Origin: Azomonas agilis
GTDB lineage: Bacteria; Pseudomonadota; Gammaproteobacteria; Pseudomonadales; Pseudomonadaceae
Reading direction: 5' to 3'
NCBI RefSeq assembly: GCF_007830255.1
Contig: NZ_VLKG01000004.1
Location: 230,737-294,736, forward strand
Length of the DNA stretch: 64,000 nt
A program made the position numbers and the translations under genes. The notes below the pieces were generated by a model that was not told where the DNA came from, did not search any database, and saw only the letters and a list, made by a program, of their open reading frames with translations. This document shows, piece by piece, positions 1-9,048 of the stretch (its first letter is position 1; every line of letters starts with the position of its first letter).

Positions 1-756
1 AGGTAAAACCCCGCCGATCAGAGCCGCCATCAGACATAGGGTTAATAAGCCGTTTACCAAAATCAATTTGGGACGACGAGCTTCAGGATACTGGGATACC
101 GTGACTTCCGTGTGATTTTCTGGGGCATCGTCCAATTGCAGTACGCCTAAACGAGCCCGTTCGCGCAAACCGTAGAACCAAGCCATCCCCAGCAAGGCGA
201 TGCAACCAACGGCCATAGCCGGAATCATGGGTACAAATACGTCAGAGGGATCAACGTGCAGGGCACTGGCCGCGCGAGCGGTAGGGCCACCCCAAGGGGT
301 CATGTTCATAATGCCGCCGGCCATGATAATCAATCCCGCCATAATGCGCGGGCTCATACCAATGCGGCTGTATAGGGGCAGCATGGCCGAAACACAGATC
401 ATATAGGTAGTAGCTCCGTCACCGTCCAGCGATACGATCAAAGCCAACGCCGCCGTGCCTACGGAAATGCGCAGCGGATCTCCCTTCACCATTTTGAGGA
501 TCAAGCGCACTGGGGGATCAAACAAACCTGAGTCAATCATCAGAGCAAAATAAAGAATGGCAAACATCAGCATTACCCCAGTGGGGGCCAGCTTAGTAAT
601 GCCACTCATGATCATCGGGCCAAGTTGGCTGGTGAAGCCACTGGCGATACCAAACAGTACGGGGATCACAATCAGCGCAATCAGCGCAGAGAGCCGCTTG
701 GTCATAATCAGGGTCATAAAGGTAATGACCATGGCGAAGCCAAATAGGGTTAGCAT
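1..756 (-). CDS. CitMHS-family citrate-metal symporter, partial (C-terminus beyond window)
   Basis: An open frame runs from ATG at 756 to the window edge without a stop (252 codons), so the C-terminal part lies outside. The product begins MLTLFGFAMVITFMTLIMTK and is a chain of hydrophobic segments. It carries the DGDGATTYM stretch and the NMTPWGGPTARAA motif typical of CitMHS carriers, which import citrate complexed to a divalent cation with protons across the inner membrane. A GGAG ribosome site lies 8 nt before the ATG. An OprD porin and a tctC relic upstream on the same strand fit a tricarboxylate-uptake locus. The family is clear; the exact substrate and metal are inferred. Confidence 0.88.
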   Translation of the reverse strand, partial: MLTLFGFAMVITFMTLIMTKRLSALIALIVIPVLFGIASGFTSQLGPMIMSGITKLAPTGVMLMFAILYFALMIDSGLFDPPVRLILKMVKGDPLRISVGTAALALIVSLDGDGATTYMICVSAMLPLYSRIGMSPRIMAGLIIMAGGIMNMTPWGGPTARAASALHVDPSDVFVPMIPAMAVGCIALLGMAWFYGLRERARLGVLQLDDAPENHTEVTVSQYPEARRPKLILVNGLLTLCLMAALIGGVLP

Positions 757-1164
757 GGGCGAAACTCCAAGCAAGGAAATGACTGAAATCCCATCCCCTT
801 AATGAATTATGCAATTCAAAGAAGGACTCAGGTCACAGCAGATTCCTGTTGTATTTATTGTGGGCTAGAAGCTGTCTTGGAAAAGGCAAACTCCATACCG
901 AGCCCATGCTAGCAACGCAAACTTTCAACCAGCTTTCATTGCCGAGTGTATAAAACTTTATTAACTACTCGAAACCAGCCAAGGTTAAACTTTGATTTTT
1001 GGATATAGGCCAATTTCTAAAAAATAGATCAACTCAAAGCGACGAAGGTTTGAACGAAATAACTCATTCTTATCGCTATTGAGTTGATCCTAGTCGAGCT
1101 AATTAAGGGCTATGCTATAATCTATTCTAACAAATACACCCTATGGGTTTAAAACAAGGCTTTA
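757..1164. other. intergenic region upstream of the citrate transporter
   Basis: This 408-bp gap is AT-rich and separates the porin stop from the transporter start. It must hold the transporter promoter if the two genes are not co-transcribed. Apart from the long inverted repeat at 1027-1089 I see no gene or RNA in it. Confidence 0.6.
1027..1089. repeat. long-spaced inverted repeat (GATCAACTCAA arms)
   Basis: The left arm GATCAACTCAAAGCG (1027-1041) pairs with the right arm CGCTATTGAGTTGATC (1074-1089). Eleven bases match perfectly and a further CGCT/AGCG match follows after one extra base. The spacer is about 32 nt. It could be a large hairpin ending the porin transcript or a regulator-binding region for the transporter, whose ATG is about 270 nt downstream. 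Confidence 0.55.
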
Positions 1165-2418
1165 TTAAAATAGCGAAATCGGGTAATTAATAACTACGCG
1201 GTTTTCGTTCCAACTGGTGTTAGTCCCCCAATTTGCCCTCTTGGTCGAATTACGCAAACGAATACTTAAATTCTTTAAGGCCCCACTTTGAAAGACATAC
1301 CTCAGTTCATTTTCACGGCTCCAAGTTTCGCCATTCGTAGCGCCATCTCGGTGAACATTGCGGCCATCAATATAGCGGGTCATAAAATTAAGGCCGGGAA
1401 TTCCCCAAGCCGCAAAATCATAGTCATGGCGAATTTGCCAAGATTCTTCTTTGGGGTTGTTAAAAGGGCCTGCATACACATCGTTAGGCAGTGGGTCAGC
1501 ACTGGTACCGTTGACCTGTAGCCAGCGATCTTTCCCTGTGAGTTTTTGATAAGCCCCAGTAAAAGTATGAGCCCCCATTTTTAACGCAAACACACCAAAA
1601 AAAGTTTTGTTGTCCAAATCACCAGCGCGGGCATCACCATCTTCCTCCCCGTCAAACAGGCCTAACTTGGAACTTAAAGAAACACCCTGCGCTAAGGGTT
1701 GTGTATGGCGAATCTCAAAATAACGCTGCTTATACAGATTTTTTAGCTGGGCAAACCAAGCACTTACCATAGTTCGCCCCTCATTAAAGCTGTATTCTGC
1801 GCCACCAAAGTTGAAGCGATCCGAATGGCCACCAGAAATACCATCAATACTCATACGCTGCATGCTGGCATCATTACGAGGGCTAGTTTTATGCATTTGC
1901 CCCGCATAGATAGTTAAATCTTTAAATTCTTTTGAGGTGAGCATGCCGCCTCTAAAGGTTTGTGTTAAACCACGACCGTCATCTGAGCTAAGAATGGGCA
2001 ATATAGGATTCCATTCCCCTCCCTTAAATTCAGTATTTGAGTAACGTGCTTTAAAGGCGATTCCCAAGCGACCAAACTCATCCGCGGGCTTATTACCTCG
2101 ATGCACGGGTAATAGTTGAGTGCCATAAGTACCTCGACCACCATCTAACTTAATCGACCAAAGTCCTAATATGTCGACCCCAAACCCTATGGGGCCTTCA
2201 GTAAAACCTGATTTTAGATTCAAAATAAAACTTTGTGTCCACTCTTCAGCCTTACCTCGGGTGCCTCCGTGGTCATAATCACGACCCAAATAATAGTTGC
2301 GTAAATTCAAAGTACCTTTGGCATCGTTAAAAAACTCTGCATGAAGGGTTGCAGAATATATTGAGATTATCAAAGCAGCGCTAAACGCTACCTGATTAGG
2401 TTGTAGCTTAGGGAGCAT
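1165..2418 (-). CDS. OprD-family outer-membrane porin (OpdH-like by context)
   Basis: The 417-residue product has a signal peptide (hydrophobic segment to about residue 27, likely cut after LHA). The mature start EFFNDAKGTLNLRNYYLGRDY is typical of OprD channels, as are the repeated aromatic beta-strand segments and the length. OprD porins admit small anions or amino acids across the outer membrane. Location beside a CitMHS transporter and a tctC relic suggests a tricarboxylate-selective channel like OpdH of P. aeruginosa, which is an inference. A second porin of this family lies at 29932-31209 on the same strand. Confidence 0.85.
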   Translation of the reverse strand: MLPKLQPNQVAFSAALIISIYSATLHAEFFNDAKGTLNLRNYYLGRDYDHGGTRGKAEEWTQSFILNLKSGFTEGPIGFGVDILGLWSIKLDGGRGTYGTQLLPVHRGNKPADEFGRLGIAFKARYSNTEFKGGEWNPILPILSSDDGRGLTQTFRGGMLTSKEFKDLTIYAGQMHKTSPRNDASMQRMSIDGISGGHSDRFNFGGAEYSFNEGRTMVSAWFAQLKNLYKQRYFEIRHTQPLAQGVSLSSKLGLFDGEEDGDARAGDLDNKTFFGVFALKMGAHTFTGAYQKLTGKDRWLQVNGTSADPLPNDVYAGPFNNPKEESWQIRHDYDFAAWGIPGLNFMTRYIDGRNVHRDGATNGETWSRENELRYVFQSGALKNLSIRLRNSTKRANWGTNTSWNENRVVINYPISLF

Positions 2419-2783
2419 TGAGGGGGTTCCTAAACAGCATGAAGAAAAAAATGCGCTGCTCGCTCCATAAAAAAGAGACGAACTTTCTGCGTTCTGATCA
2501 CAAGCTGTTTAGGGTTTAAGTGAAGCGGATACGAATACTCATAGAAGTGTCGACCTCAAAGACTTTATTGTTTTTATAGGTATGCCTTTTGGCAAAACCG
2601 GGATTATGGGTCGTGGCTTAAAACAAGAGGAGCGCCACTAAACCAAGCCTAATAAAAGAAGCTTTCATTAGGCTTTCATTGAGGTACAAAGACTAAAAGC
2701 TTGAAATGAATTGGACTAAAAACCAAGCCGCCTCAATAAATTCACGCTATAAACTGTTAAACAACGCCCGCTTAACTGGCTTT
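2419..2783. other. intergenic region between porin and tctC relic
   Basis: No coding region is seen. It holds the porin promoter region and a small inverted repeat, AAGCCTAAT (2645-2653) with ATTAGGCTT (2667-2675). That repeat could end transcription of the tctC remnant, but it lacks a clear T-run. Confidence 0.5.
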
Positions 2784-3610
2784 TTACTGGATAAGACCAA
2801 AGTCTTTAGCGATGGCTTGATAACGAACAACTTCCCGACGAATATGGGCTTGTAGCTCAGGCCCTGTTATGGCGAGAGGAAAAAGCCTGTGCTGATCACG
2901 CAATATTGCGAAGTTTTCAGAGGCTAGGAGTTGGTCGAAGCTATCCTTCCACCACGCATAATCGCTGTCACTGGCTTTTGGGCCTAGGTAATAGCCTCGA
3001 ATAACTGGCCAAGTGGTGTCTACCCTTGTTCTCTGGCTGTAGGAATGGAAGCCATACTCGGTTTATCCAAGCGCTCAGCCAATACCGCCAAAATTCGAAT
3101 TCCTCCACTCTGTAAATGGGGCATAGAGTCGGAAATATCGGTACTGGCTACCTGAATATGGCCACTGAGCAAGGCTGTGGTGGTGGCTCCGCCACCCTCC
3201 AAAGCCACGTAGTGCAGCTTATGGGGATCAACCCCAATGGCTTTGGCCAAGAGTGCGGTCTATATCCAGTCTTGTCTTGGCTACCGATAGCGCCGCTTAA
3301 GCCAATAACAACAGGAGCCGGATTGGCTTTAAGGGCGGCTACCAAATCGGAGAGGGATCGGTAAGGCGAATCTGCGCGCACGGCAATAGCACCGTAACTG
3401 GCACCTACAGCGGCTAACCACTGTACCGCAGTCTCATCAAAACGGCTGAATTTCCCCAAAGCCAAACTCAACAGAGAACCCGTTGAGAAGGCAATTAATG
3501 TCCCTGCTTCCGTCGGACGTTGGGTCACTACTGTATTATAAGCCATTGCGCCCACACCACCGGGTATATAGCCGATGTGCAGCGGGGTTGAAAGTAACTG
3601 ACCTTCAGCT
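2784..3610 (-). pseudogene. tctC pseudogene (Bug-family tricarboxylate-binding protein)
   Basis: Three reading frames together give a TctC-like protein. Segment one is HIGYIPGGVGAMAYNTVV through GAIGSQD. Segment two is TALLAKAIGVDPHKLHYVAL through IPTAREQG. Segment three is VDTTWPVIRGYYLGPK through AIAKDFGLIQ and a stop. The first break is a tandem 5-nt duplication (GTCTT twice at 3269-3278 on the plus strand) with an in-frame TAG just after. The second is a one-base loss near 3020-3025. The N-terminal signal region is also missing upstream of about 3610. An intact gene would encode the periplasmic receptor of a TctCBA transporter; tctA and tctB are absent. Confidence 0.87.
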
Positions 3611-3667
3611 AAAGCATTTCAGGCCAGCTTGCAGGTATAGCTTCTGAGTGGTTTTAATCACCTAGGC

Positions 3668-4564
3668 TTAAGAAGTCGTTTGGGCGTTGGAGGGATTAGA
3701 CGTGCAAACCGCTTTAGGTTGGGTTAGCACCCAATAAGCAACGGAAAGCATGGCAATCCAAATAGCAGCCAGCCAACCGATGGTTCCGTCATAGTCTCCG
3801 ACTAAAAACGCTAAAGAGGCGGTTTCATTATGGTCGGTGATTTTGCGGCCCAGCATGATGACGGCAACCCAGCCCGCATGTACCCCGATGCACCAACCAA
3901 TATGTCCCGTGCGCTCACGCACTAAGCTTAAAAAGATCCCCACAAAAAATAGGGCCACTAAAGAATCTAGGTGCTCCCATTGGAAGAGGTGGCCCAAGGC
4001 GTAAACTACGGTCCACCAAGCTCCAGATAGGTCGTACTCCATGCCTTCTGGAAGCGGCTTGGGATCAATGAAATGCACAATGGAATACAGCAGGGCACTC
4101 CAAAATAGGGTAGCAACCAACGTATTGGTGCGGCGCATCGCGGTATGCAGGGCTCCACGGAAAATGGTTTCCTCTAAGAAGCTCACCAAAAATCCGCCAA
4201 TGATTCCGTGCATCAACTTACCCAAAATACTAAGCCAAGCAGGCGGATTCGGATCAGGAATACGAACTTCCAGTACCATGAGGACTATCAATAATGCCGA
4301 GAGAATAGCCACTCCAATCAACCAACCTAAACCCAGTGAGCGGCGAAACTCCGAACCGGATACACCGTAACCAATGGCTGATCGCTGTGCTATCTGCAAC
4401 AGTCGTAAAAAAGGCCAAGCGCCCAGCAAAATAAGTAACTGAGCCAAACGCCCCATCAAACGATGAGGCTCAAGCTCAAACCAAGTATTTAAAGGAATAG
4501 CTAGCAAAGCGGCACAGGTAAAACAGGCAAGCAAATAGGCAAAAAATAAAAGGGCAATGCGCAT
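3668..4564 (-). CDS. CPBP-family intramembrane glutamic protease
   Basis: The product has 298 residues and about eight hydrophobic segments. The core motif is EExxxR, seen as EETIFR with glutamates at about 131-132 and arginine at 136. A VHF histidine motif and a later GVHAGW motif follow, as expected for the CPBP (Rce1-like, formerly Abi) family. Bacterial members cleave or process membrane-linked peptides, but this one's substrate is unknown. It ends about 60 nt before the tctC relic on the same strand, with no evident functional link to citrate uptake. Confidence 0.85.
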   Translation of the reverse strand: MRIALLFFAYLLACFTCAALLAIPLNTWFELEPHRLMGRLAQLLILLGAWPFLRLLQIAQRSAIGYGVSGSEFRRSLGLGWLIGVAILSALLIVLMVLEVRIPDPNPPAWLSILGKLMHGIIGGFLVSFLEETIFRGALHTAMRRTNTLVATLFWSALLYSIVHFIDPKPLPEGMEYDLSGAWWTVVYALGHLFQWEHLDSLVALFFVGIFLSLVRERTGHIGWCIGVHAGWVAVIMLGRKITDHNETASLAFLVGDYDGTIGWLAAIWIAMLSVAYWVLTQPKAVCTSNPSNAQTTS

Positions 4565-4699
4565 AAGAGGTATGACCTTAAAGTAGTTCCGTTCTTTAAT
4601 TAGGATTTATCCAGTGTAATGGTTTCACTATATGCAGCTAAAACGGTAGAAAAATATTGTGTTGAGATAAAAACGAAGGGATTTCTCCTTTTAGCTTCT

Positions 4700-5605
4700 C
4701 TATGCAACCAGCGTTGGCAGACTCAAGGATGAGGCCACTTGATCTTTAAATAAATCAACCGCCCCTTGAAGGTTGCCTAAAAAACGAGGTTGTAACAACC
4801 AAAGGTCAATCACAGGTTTAAAGTCGCGTAGCTGCACAACCGATAGCCGTTCCCTATGCATGCTGCGTTTGAGTAAGGGTTCTGGAACTAATCCTAAACC
4901 CACACCCTGAGCTACCAAGCTCAGTTGCAGCTCAATGCCAAAGGTTTCCAAATTGACCCGCAACTCCAAGCCTTGCTCCAGCAAAGTACGGTGCAGGCTA
5001 GCTCGAAAACCGCAGCCGTCTGGATTCAAAATCCAACCCTGTCGGTAATAATCCATCAATTTGCCGGTACGTTTAAAAGCCATGTCTTGGGCACAGACCA
5101 CCAGTAAGTTCATACTGCCCAGTGCCTCACCCAGTACTCCTTCGGGAAAGACTTTTCCCGCAGGGAATAAGGCTGTGGCGGCATCTAATTCCCCTTTTTC
5201 CAGTTTTCCCATCAAGTTACTGCCCCAACCTGTTACCACTTGGGTTTGTAGGTCAGGATAGACCTGCTTGAGTTGTTCAAAAGTATTGGGTAGCAGTACG
5301 TCGCCCAATGTTTGAGGAATGCCTAAACGCAAGGAACCGCTTGGTGGGGTATCACGGGCGACTAACTCGCGCAGATTATCCATCTCACGCACAATGGCGC
5401 GGCATTGCTCGTAAACACGCAAACCAATAGCCGTGGGTTTGAGGGGTTTGGTGTTGCGGTCTAATAATTCAACGCCTAAATCCTGTTCTAAATTTTGGAT
5501 ACGCCGTGTAATCGCAGGTTGAGTCAGTTGCAGGGATTCAGCGGCGTGGATGATGGACTGGCAGCGAACTGCCGACATAAAGGCTGCAATGTCGTCAAGC
5601 TTCAT
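4700..5605 (-). CDS. LysR-type transcriptional regulator
   Basis: The 301-residue product has the N-terminal LysR winged helix (MKLDDIAAFMSAV, then HAAESLQLTQPAITRRIQNLE) and a C-terminal periplasmic-binding-protein-like effector domain. It is transcribed away from the EF-hand/sigma operon that starts at 5847 and toward the CPBP gene, so it might control either side. No effector can be inferred from sequence. Confidence 0.88.
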   Translation of the reverse strand: MKLDDIAAFMSAVRCQSIIHAAESLQLTQPAITRRIQNLEQDLGVELLDRNTKPLKPTAIGLRVYEQCRAIVREMDNLRELVARDTPPSGSLRLGIPQTLGDVLLPNTFEQLKQVYPDLQTQVVTGWGSNLMGKLEKGELDAATALFPAGKVFPEGVLGEALGSMNLLVVCAQDMAFKRTGKLMDYYRQGWILNPDGCGFRASLHRTLLEQGLELRVNLETFGIELQLSLVAQGVGLGLVPEPLLKRSMHRERLSVVQLRDFKPVIDLWLLQPRFLGNLQGAVDLFKDQVASSLSLPTLVA

Positions 5606-5846
5606 TCGCTATTCACATAAAAGGCTAAGGATAAAATGTCTAAAAATGATAATGACTATGGAGGGGTTCGAATAGTGCAAATTTGATGGCTGTATCTGGC
5701 TGGGTCTAAAATCTGCCGTTGTAAGCGGGGATGGTGGAGCCGACTTCACTGCAAAGTATTTCAACAAAGTGCGCAGGATTTTTAGCCATGCTGTGTTTAA
5801 AGAATAGCAGTCAGTGATTGCTCTTTCTCCCACACAGGACAAATCC

Positions 5847-6188
5847 ATGAACAAGCACCTTCTTATTTTGCCAGTACTCTGCCTGTACGCTTCCGTGACT
5901 CTTGCTGCTACGGATACTCAACCTAAGAGCATTTTTTTGGCGCAAAGCACGCAGCCTGAAGGGGATGGCACTCGAGTGGATGACCGCACTGAGCGGCGTA
6001 TTGAACGTAGAACAGCCATGCAAAATGCCACACCGGAAGAGCGTGCGGCCCGACGTGAAGAACGCCGAGCTAAAGCGGCGGAGGCTGCTGAGCATATTCG
6101 CAGTACAGAAGGAGGTGCTCGACGCATAGAACGCCGTCAAGAGCGACAGGACATTCGCCAACAAACCCGCAGTCAGCATAGTAACTAA
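5847..6188 (+). CDS. small secreted basic, Arg/Glu-rich protein of unknown function
   Basis: Start chosen at MNKHLLILPVLCLYASVTLA because an AGGA site precedes it and it begins a clean signal peptide. The mature part of the 113-residue product is dominated by Arg-Glu runs such as ERRIERRTAMQNATPEERAARREERRA. This predicts a helical, highly charged periplasmic protein. I recognise no family. It is the first gene of a unit continuing with an EF-hand protein 14 nt downstream, an ECF sigma factor and a periplasmic sensor-like protein, so an envelope-stress or ion-related role is possible (inference). Confidence 0.7.
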   Translation: MNKHLLILPVLCLYASVTLAATDTQPKSIFLAQSTQPEGDGTRVDDRTERRIERRTAMQNATPEERAARREERRAKAAEAAEHIRSTEGGARRIERRQERQDIRQQTRSQHSN

Positions 6189-6202
6189 TTAGGGTTTAAC
6201 GG

Positions 6203-6679
6203 ATGCGTACCTATACTCGTTGTTTGATGCTGAGCCTGAGTCTTTTAGGTGCAGGCACGGCTTTGGCTGCCGCTCCAGATGGGCAACGCCTATTTGAACA
6301 TCTGGATAAAGACGGAAACCAATATTTAGACCGCCAAGAATTGGAGCAAGCCAGTGCTAAGCGTTTCCAACGCTTGGATCAAAACAATGATGGCCACATC
6401 AGTAGGGCGGAGGTAGAGCAGGCCAAAGCGCGCCTTCGGGAACGCTTGGATGCACAAAACAATTTGGATACACAAAACAATAGGGGTCAAGGTCGTTTAT
6501 TTCAGCATCTGGACACCAACCAAGACCAACAAATAAGCCGCGATGAGCTTAAGGTTGGTACTGAGCGACTGATGCAAACCCTTGATAAAGATGGCGATGG
6601 GCGTATCAGTCGTGAGGAGGCGCGGACTCAATTTGAGCAGCTTAGGGCACAGTTTCAGCCTCAAGCCTCTGAACACTGA
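6203..6679 (+). CDS. secreted EF-hand calcium-binding protein
   Basis: After a signal peptide (to about residue 22) the 158-residue protein shows four EF-hand loops: DKDGNQYLDRQE, DQNNDGHISRAE, DTNQDQQISRDE and DKDGDGRISREE. Each has acidic residues at the calcium-coordinating positions. It should act in the periplasm. Its TGA overlaps the ATG of the sigma factor gene (TGATG), which implies translational coupling. The family is well supported; a calcium-sensing role feeding the sigma factor is inferred from gene order. Confidence 0.88.
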   Translation: MRTYTRCLMLSLSLLGAGTALAAAPDGQRLFEHLDKDGNQYLDRQELEQASAKRFQRLDQNNDGHISRAEVEQAKARLRERLDAQNNLDTQNNRGQGRLFQHLDTNQDQQISRDELKVGTERLMQTLDKDGDGRISREEARTQFEQLRAQFQPQASEH

Positions 6680-7284
6680 TGAAGCTGCTCAATCGACTCT
6701 TTTCCCGCAGCAGTGACGAAGCTTTAGTTGCTGCTGTGGCTCAGGGAGATGAGCAAGCCTTTTCGCGCTTGGTAGAACGCTATGGCCCCAAGGTATTGGG
6801 CTTGGCTCAGCGCATTGTGACTTCCAGAGCCGATGCTGAAGACATTACTCAGGAGGTTTTTACCAAGGCTTGGCAAGAAGCTGCGCAATGGCGAACTGGA
6901 AAAGCCGCCTATACGACTTGGCTGTACCGAGTCACCCTAAATTTGAGTCTGAATTGGAAACAACGAGTACATCAGCGTTTTGAGCCCTTAGATCCCCACG
7001 AGCCTTGGTTAGCTTGCCCTTATCCCGATGCAGAACAGCAATTGCTCTGGACACAAGCGACCCAAGCGCTGCAACAGGCGCTCAGCATCTTGCCTGAATC
7101 GCAACAGATGGCCATCCAACTGCGCTACGGCAGCGGGCTGTCGGTGGCCGAAATTGCTGATTTGATGGAAGTCACGCCGAAAGCCGTGGAGTCCTTATTG
7201 GTTCGGGCCCGTCAGGGGCTTCGTCAACATTTAGTTTCTTGGGAGCAACTCCATGTCATCAGCCCGAATGATGCGCTACCTTAA
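6679..7284 (+). CDS. ECF-family RNA polymerase sigma factor
   Basis: The 201-residue product has sigma region 2 (AFSRLVERYGPKVLGLAQRI, then DAEDITQEVFTKAW) and region 4 (LPESQQMAIQLRYGSGLSVAEIADLM, then VESLLVRARQGLR). Region 3 is absent, as usual for ECF factors. It sits between an EF-hand protein and a membrane-anchored putative anti-sigma factor whose gene overlaps it by 32 nt. The order resembles sigma / anti-sigma / CnrX-like sensor loci. Confidence 0.9.
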   Translation: MKLLNRLFSRSSDEALVAAVAQGDEQAFSRLVERYGPKVLGLAQRIVTSRADAEDITQEVFTKAWQEAAQWRTGKAAYTTWLYRVTLNLSLNWKQRVHQRFEPLDPHEPWLACPYPDAEQQLLWTQATQALQQALSILPESQQMAIQLRYGSGLSVAEIADLMEVTPKAVESLLVRARQGLRQHLVSWEQLHVISPNDALP

Positions 7285-7672
7285 ACACTACGGTACCGAT
7301 TTACACTTATGGCCTTGGCCGACGGCGCTGTGGGCGCGTATTACCCTGCGTCGTTCACCGGAAGCACAACAGCTATGGCAGAGAGTCCATCAGCAAGAGC
7401 GACTATTGCAACAGCATCTTTGCCCTAAGCGGCTGCCAGAGACCCTGCAACAGCGCTTGAGGCGTATTCCTCAAACTTACCCTAAAACGCATAAAAATCA
7501 GACGCTAAGGCCCATCTGGTTGCCTTTAGGCATGACCTTAGCTTGCACCTGCACAGGAGTTGCAGTCAGTGCTGGACTATGGTCTGCGCCTAGCGATCTC
7601 GATACCACATACCTTGCCAACCTTTCTTGGGTGGTTCTAGACTTGATCTTACATCCGGAGGCAGTGTTATGA
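7253..7672 (+). CDS. putative membrane-anchored anti-sigma factor
   Basis: The 139-residue product has a basic, helical N-terminal part of about 85 residues and one transmembrane segment around residues 88-108 (LPLGMTLACTCTGVAVSAGL). A short periplasmic tail follows. The start lies inside the sigma gene and the end overlaps the next gene by ATGA. This topology and position fit an anti-sigma factor, though no conserved zinc motif is visible. Assignment is mainly by context. Confidence 0.65.
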   Translation: MSSARMMRYLKHYGTDLHLWPWPTALWARITLRRSPEAQQLWQRVHQQERLLQQHLCPKRLPETLQQRLRRIPQTYPKTHKNQTLRPIWLPLGMTLACTCTGVAVSAGLWSAPSDLDTTYLANLSWVVLDLILHPEAVL

Positions 7673-8121
7673 GTCGTAGTCTCATCATACTCAGCCTTTC
7701 ACTGTGCTTAAATGGATTGCTGATTGGCTTATTTATTGGACAGAAATTGCACTCTGAGCAGCCTCAGTATGCCGATCGGCCATTGTTACAGATGATCCGC
7801 AATTTACCGCCTGAAATGCGTGCCCCTCTGCGCCAAGCTTTAATAGAACGTAGGCCTGAGCTGCAACAGGCGATTGGGGAAAGTCGCCAAGCCCTGCTAC
7901 AGATACAACAACTAGCCCGTCAGCCTGATGTGCAAGAAGCACAACTACGCCAAGCTTTTGAGCAGTTGCATACCGGGCTTGAGCATCTACAGCAGCCTTT
8001 GTATCAGGCGATTATTCAAAGCCTGATGGCGACCCCCGCAGCAGTACGGCAAAATTGGCGCACTCCGTTAGCACCGCGCTCCAATCCACTGCCTGTAGAA
8101 CCTTTCTTTGAAGCTGATTGA
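7669..8121 (+). CDS. periplasmic heavy-metal-sensor-like protein (CnrX/ZraP/CpxP-like)
   Basis: Start ATG at 7669 overlaps the upstream stop. The 150-residue product has an N-terminal membrane anchor (SLIILSLSLCLNGLLIGLFI). An amphipathic helical domain rich in Gln, Leu and Arg follows, with the pattern LPPEMRAPLRQALIERRPEL then QALLQIQQLARQPD, typical of the Spy/CnrX helical hairpin fold. Such proteins sense metals or misfolding in the periplasm and control ECF anti-sigma factors. The ligand here is unknown; EF-hand genes upstream raise calcium as an option. Confidence 0.72.
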   Translation: MSRSLIILSLSLCLNGLLIGLFIGQKLHSEQPQYADRPLLQMIRNLPPEMRAPLRQALIERRPELQQAIGESRQALLQIQQLARQPDVQEAQLRQAFEQLHTGLEHLQQPLYQAIIQSLMATPAAVRQNWRTPLAPRSNPLPVEPFFEAD

Positions 8122-8154
8122 GCGTGCCGATTATTAGGTCGCAAGGACATTGAG

Positions 8155-9006
8155 ATGGACACCGTGTTTTCGAGCCCATTACCACTGGGTTTTTTAGGCC
8201 CTACTTCGGGACTAGTGTTTTTAGTGCTTGCAGGATGTGCGTTGCTGGAGGGCGCAGTCTGGAGCTATCGTACTCCGGGAAGCTACGACTGGCGAGCCAG
8301 TACAGCATCTTTAGCCGATGCTTTGATTCGCAGAGGTTTGGATTTAGCCTTGAGTTTATCCCTTACTACCCACTTGTTTTTGTTGGCCCATCAATACCGC
8401 CTTCAAAGTATCGAAATGTCAGGTTTTTGGGCGTTTGTGCTGCTGTTTGTGGGGCAAGAATTTTGTTATTACTGGTTTCATCGGGCTTCACACCGTACCC
8501 GTTGGTTTTGGGCCAGTCATTTAGTGCATCACTCGCCGAACCAGTTGAGTTTGGCTACTGCCATGCGCTTAGGTTGGACAGGAAAGTTGGCGGGAACAGG
8601 ATTGTTTTTTACTCCGTTAGTTTGGATCGGTTTTCCTATTCAAGCGGTCGCAGCGGCTATTGCCCTCAATCTTTTGTACCAATTTTGGATTCATGCGCCT
8701 TGGATACCTAAATTAGGTCCCTTGGAGTGGGTACTGAATACGCCAACGCATCACAAAGTGCACCACGGTAGCAATCCAGAGTATTTAGATGCTAACTACG
8801 GTGGGGTGCTGATTATTTTTGACCGGCTGTTTGGCAGCTTTTGTGAGCATCGTGAGGATATTCCAATCCGTTATGGTTTAACAGAACCTCTGTATAGTCA
8901 TAACCCCATATATATTGCTTTACATGGTTGGGTTGAACTCTGGAAGGCTCAACAGCCTATCCGAGGGACTGGTGCGAAATTGCGGTTTTTATTAAGTCCA
9001 CCTTGA
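8155..9006 (+). CDS. fatty acid hydroxylase / sterol desaturase family membrane protein
   Basis: The 283-residue polytopic protein carries the diiron histidine clusters of this superfamily: HRASH, then HLVHH, then HHKVHH about 75 residues later. The motif ANYGGVLIIFDRLFGSF follows. Members hydroxylate or desaturate lipids at the membrane using oxygen. It follows the sensor gene by about 33 nt on the same strand, so it may be a target of the ECF factor, with membrane-lipid modification as the output (inference). The substrate cannot be read from sequence. Confidence 0.85.
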   Translation: MDTVFSSPLPLGFLGPTSGLVFLVLAGCALLEGAVWSYRTPGSYDWRASTASLADALIRRGLDLALSLSLTTHLFLLAHQYRLQSIEMSGFWAFVLLFVGQEFCYYWFHRASHRTRWFWASHLVHHSPNQLSLATAMRLGWTGKLAGTGLFFTPLVWIGFPIQAVAAAIALNLLYQFWIHAPWIPKLGPLEWVLNTPTHHKVHHGSNPEYLDANYGGVLIIFDRLFGSFCEHREDIPIRYGLTEPLYSHNPIYIALHGWVELWKAQQPIRGTGAKLRFLLSPP

Positions 9007-9048
9007 GGCTTGATGGCTATCTCTACTTCACTAATAGGCTGATTTTGT

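Noticed and set aside
593..814. 73-codon minus-strand frame in the citrate transporter region
   Set aside because: It is out of frame with the transporter, which is open over 756-1 in another frame with clear family motifs.
5640..5660. Fur-like AATGATAATGACTAT between the LysR gene and the secreted basic protein
   Set aside because: Only one half of the consensus is good and neither flanking gene has a known iron link.
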